DNA of 64,000 nucleotides from Oscillospiraceae bacterium (GTDB lineage: Bacteria > Bacillota > Clostridia > Oscillospirales > Oscillospiraceae): positions 25,983-89,982 of the forward strand of contig CAKASQ030000006.1 of NCBI GenBank assembly GCA_916988195.3, written 5' to 3'. The notes under the pieces are model-generated. The model made no database searches. It saw only the letters and a program-made list of their open reading frames with translations, and was not told where the DNA came from. Below are positions 62,094-64,000 of this stretch, piece by piece (within the stretch, counting starts at the first letter, position 1; the number at the start of each line of letters is the position of its first letter). Made by a program: the position numbers and the translations under genes.

Positions 62094-63023
62094 ATGTCGC
62101 TGGATTCTGTTTTAGGTCTTGTGCAGACCGCATTGGAGCTCGGGCTCATCAGCTCGCTGACGGTGCTGGCTCTGTTTCTGAGCTATTCGATGCTCGGCGT
62201 GTGCGATTTGTCGACCGACGGCTGCTTCACCCTTGGCGCAACGGTCGGCGCGGCGGTCGCGATTGCCGGACACCCCTACCTTTCGATTCCGGCGGCCATG
62301 CTCTGCGGCATGCTCTCCGGCTTTGTGACGGCTGTTTTGCAGACGAAAATGGGCGTCAACAGCCTGCTTTCCGGCATCATCGTGAATACCGCGCTTTATT
62401 CCGTAAACATTGCCGTCATGGGCGGCTCGTCGGTGCTCAATATGAACAAAACGCAGAGTGTGTTTTCTGACATGAAAGACCTGCTCGCAGGCTCTGCCCT
62501 TTCCGGCGAGTATAAGCTCGTCGTCTCCGCCATCGCGGTCGTGCTCGTGTGCGTTTTCCTCGGCTTCTTCCTCAAAACGCGCCTCGGTCTTGCCATCCGC
62601 GCCACGGGAAACAACCCCGACATGGTGCGCTCGTCGTCGATCAACCCCTCTTTTACGACGATCATCGGCCTGTGCGTGGCAAACGCGTTTACGGCGCTCT
62701 CGGGGTGCCTGCTTGCCCAATCGCAGAAATCCGTAAACATCGACATCGGCTCCGGCATGGTGACCATCGCCCTTGCTTCTCTTCTCATCGGCCACGTTTT
62801 CCTTGGCCGGAAAAAGCTTCCGCTCCGGATTTTCGGTATGGTGCTGGGCGCGTTCTTGTTCCGCCTCGTCTATACAATCGCGCTGCGCTTTGATATGCCG
62901 GCGTTCATGCTGAAATTTGTCTCGGCCGTCGTGGTCATCGCAGCCATCTCGATTCCGTATCTCAAAGACCAGCTGCCGATGCTCCGCCGCCGTGCGGCGC
63001 ACAATCGCGGAAGGAGGGCGTAA
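62094..63023 (+). CDS. trpY: Tryptophan-type ABC permease
   Basis: A 309-aa permease with eight to nine membrane segments, of the branched-chain-amino-acid/BPD_transp_2 type. The conserved cytoplasmic stretch GLAIRATGNNPDMVRSSSIN is present. The start at 62094 follows GGAGG at 5 nt, rather than an upstream in-frame ATG. The ATPase gene starts 2 nt after its stop. Confidence 0.92.
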   Translation: MSLDSVLGLVQTALELGLISSLTVLALFLSYSMLGVCDLSTDGCFTLGATVGAAVAIAGHPYLSIPAAMLCGMLSGFVTAVLQTKMGVNSLLSGIIVNTALYSVNIAVMGGSSVLNMNKTQSVFSDMKDLLAGSALSGEYKLVVSAIAVVLVCVFLGFFLKTRLGLAIRATGNNPDMVRSSSINPSFTTIIGLCVANAFTALSGCLLAQSQKSVNIDIGSGMVTIALASLLIGHVFLGRKKLPLRIFGMVLGAFLFRLVYTIALRFDMPAFMLKFVSAVVVIAAISIPYLKDQLPMLRRRAAHNRGRRA

Positions 63024-63025
63024 GT

Positions 63026-63811
63026 ATGCTAAAGCTCACAAACATCTCTAAAACCTTCAATCCCGGCACCGAGGACGCAAAGCTTGCGCTCGACAATGTC
63101 TCTCTCCATGTCCGCCCGGGCGACTTCATCTCCATTATCGGCGCAAACGGCGCGGGCAAGTCGACGCTTTTCGGTGCAATTGCGGGAAGCTTCATCACCG
63201 ACTCCGGAGAAATCACGCTGGACGGTGCGGATATCACGCTGACCCCCGAGTACAAGCGTTCCAAGCAGATCGGGCGTCTCTTTCAGGACCCCATGCGCGG
63301 CAGCGCCCCGGGCATGACGATCGAAGAAAATCTCGCGCTGGCAGCCGGAAAGGGCGGCTGGCTCCATAGGCTTACAAAGCAGGAGAAAAAGCAGCTTCGC
63401 GAGCGCGTGGCGCTGCTCGGCATGGGGCTAGAGGACCGCATGAGCCAGCCCGTGGGGCTTCTTTCCGGCGGGCAGCGGCAGGCCTTGACGCTCATGATGG
63501 CGACCTACAATCCCCCGAAGCTGCTGTTACTTGATGAGCACACAGCCGCGCTTGACCCCGGAACGGCAGAAAAAGTGCTTGCCCTCACGACAAAGATCGT
63601 CGAGGAAAACAAGCTCACCTGCCTCATGATCACCCACAACATGGCCTCGGCACTGGACCTTGGCAACCGGACGATCATGATGAACGCCGGAAAAATCGTT
63701 CTGGACGTAGAGGGCGCCGAACGAGACGCGCTCACCGTCTCCGATCTTCTCGCCCGCTTCCGCGAAATCTCCGGCAAAGCGCTCGATAATGATCGGATGC
63801 TCCTCATTTAA
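63026..63811 (+). CDS. trpZ: Tryptophan-type ABC ATPase
   Basis: A 261-aa ATPase with Walker A GANGAGKST, signature LSGGQRQ, Walker B LLLLDEHTAALDP and switch His in THNMASAL. A His in place of the usual Pro after the Walker B Glu (DEHTA) is typical of this subfamily. It completes the importer with trpX and trpY. Confidence 0.94.
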   Translation: MLKLTNISKTFNPGTEDAKLALDNVSLHVRPGDFISIIGANGAGKSTLFGAIAGSFITDSGEITLDGADITLTPEYKRSKQIGRLFQDPMRGSAPGMTIEENLALAAGKGGWLHRLTKQEKKQLRERVALLGMGLEDRMSQPVGLLSGGQRQALTLMMATYNPPKLLLLDEHTAALDPGTAEKVLALTTKIVEENKLTCLMITHNMASALDLGNRTIMMNAGKIVLDVEGAERDALTVSDLLARFREISGKALDNDRMLLI

Positions 63812-63829
63812 GATTTCCCGCCATTTCTT

Positions 63830-63922
63830 CGTAAGGGCGGACGACCCTGTCCGCCCGGCAAAATGCACTTCCGAAACGCAATACCCATCGGCGAATTCGT
63901 AGCTTCCCTTGGGCGGACAGAG
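63830..63922. repeat. Interspersed repeat family B, inverted and truncated copy
   Basis: The left arm hairpin GGGCGGACGACCCTGTCCGCCC is followed by the core in reverse orientation (CGGCGAATTCGTAGCTTCCC), then GGGCGGACAGAG, where the expected closing arm stops. The break at about 63922 is where a different sequence begins. Confidence 0.8.
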
Positions 63923-64000
63923 GCTGTATAGACCGGTAAGATAGTTTACAGAATGTACGGGGAGATTGTTTACAGTTTCGAGTAAAATAAAGGCAGAGGA
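63923..64000. mobile_element. Possible end of an insertion sequence running off the window
   Basis: Sequence after the truncated repeat is unlike the surroundings and contains GTTTACAG twice, at 63944-63951 and 63968-63975, 24 bp apart. Multiple short repeats at an end are seen in IS21-type elements. No transposase is visible in the window, so this is a guess. Confidence 0.35.

Overview
The window reads as a chromosome segment of a Gram-positive anaerobe of the Clostridia, most likely an Oscillospiraceae/Ruminococcaceae-type gut bacterium. This is an inference from strong AGGAGG ribosome binding sites, three T-box leaders, GC-rich coding DNA, the trpXYZ-type transporter, the type of F-ATPase, and short intergenic hairpin repeats. 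There are no rRNA or tRNA genes and no CRISPR array. Most of it is housekeeping and metabolism on both strands.

Layout. 1-13.9 kb (mostly minus): glycogen and maltodextrin metabolism, with a partial branching enzyme, GAPDH, a D-aminoacylase-like amidohydrolase, glycogen phosphorylase, 4-alpha-glucanotransferase, a LacI-type regulator and a malEFG importer with two candidate operators. 13.9-15.1 kb: an AT-rich scar with the C-terminal relic of a large serine recombinase. 15.1-17.6 kb: a MarR-controlled pair of a serine-palmitoyltransferase-like alpha-oxoamine synthase and a short-chain reductase. 17.7-25.7 kb: a nicotinamidase-like hydrolase, an NTPase-CYTH fusion, a heterodimeric ABC exporter, an M3 peptidase lipoprotein and an SLH protein. 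25.9-33.5 kb: T-box-controlled trpB2, mutY, an MFS carrier, a GDPD phosphodiesterase, a DMT carrier and a membrane-fused CAT-like protein. 33.7-38.1 kb: T-box-controlled thrS, a 3D-domain protein, rsmA and a GIY-YIG protein. 38.2-42.8 kb: a metal locus (P1B ATPase, split HMA protein, ArsR, AraC) and a ribokinase. 42.9-50.0 kb: a complete F-ATPase operon whose c subunit carries a two-carboxylate, probably Na+-binding, motif. 50.4-57.7 kb: small proteins, then an eight-gene run (FecCD permease, ATPase, methyltransferase, XdhC, NTPase-Nudix fusion, purine nucleoside phosphorylase, MtnA-like isomerase). 58.0-64.0 kb: a self-contained 26-codon transcription unit, proBA, and a second tryptophan T-box controlling trpXYZ. 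The right edge has a truncated repeat followed by what may be the end of a mobile element.

How the parts connect. malEFG, the regulator, malQ, glgP and glgB form one alpha-glucan uptake, storage and breakdown theme. Two separate T-boxes with the same UGG specifier place trpB2 and trpXYZ in one tryptophan-starvation regulon more than 30 kb apart. Two families of structured intergenic repeats are present. The first (two copies, about 150 bp) has stems whose two arms change together between copies, which is the strongest unexplained signal in the window.
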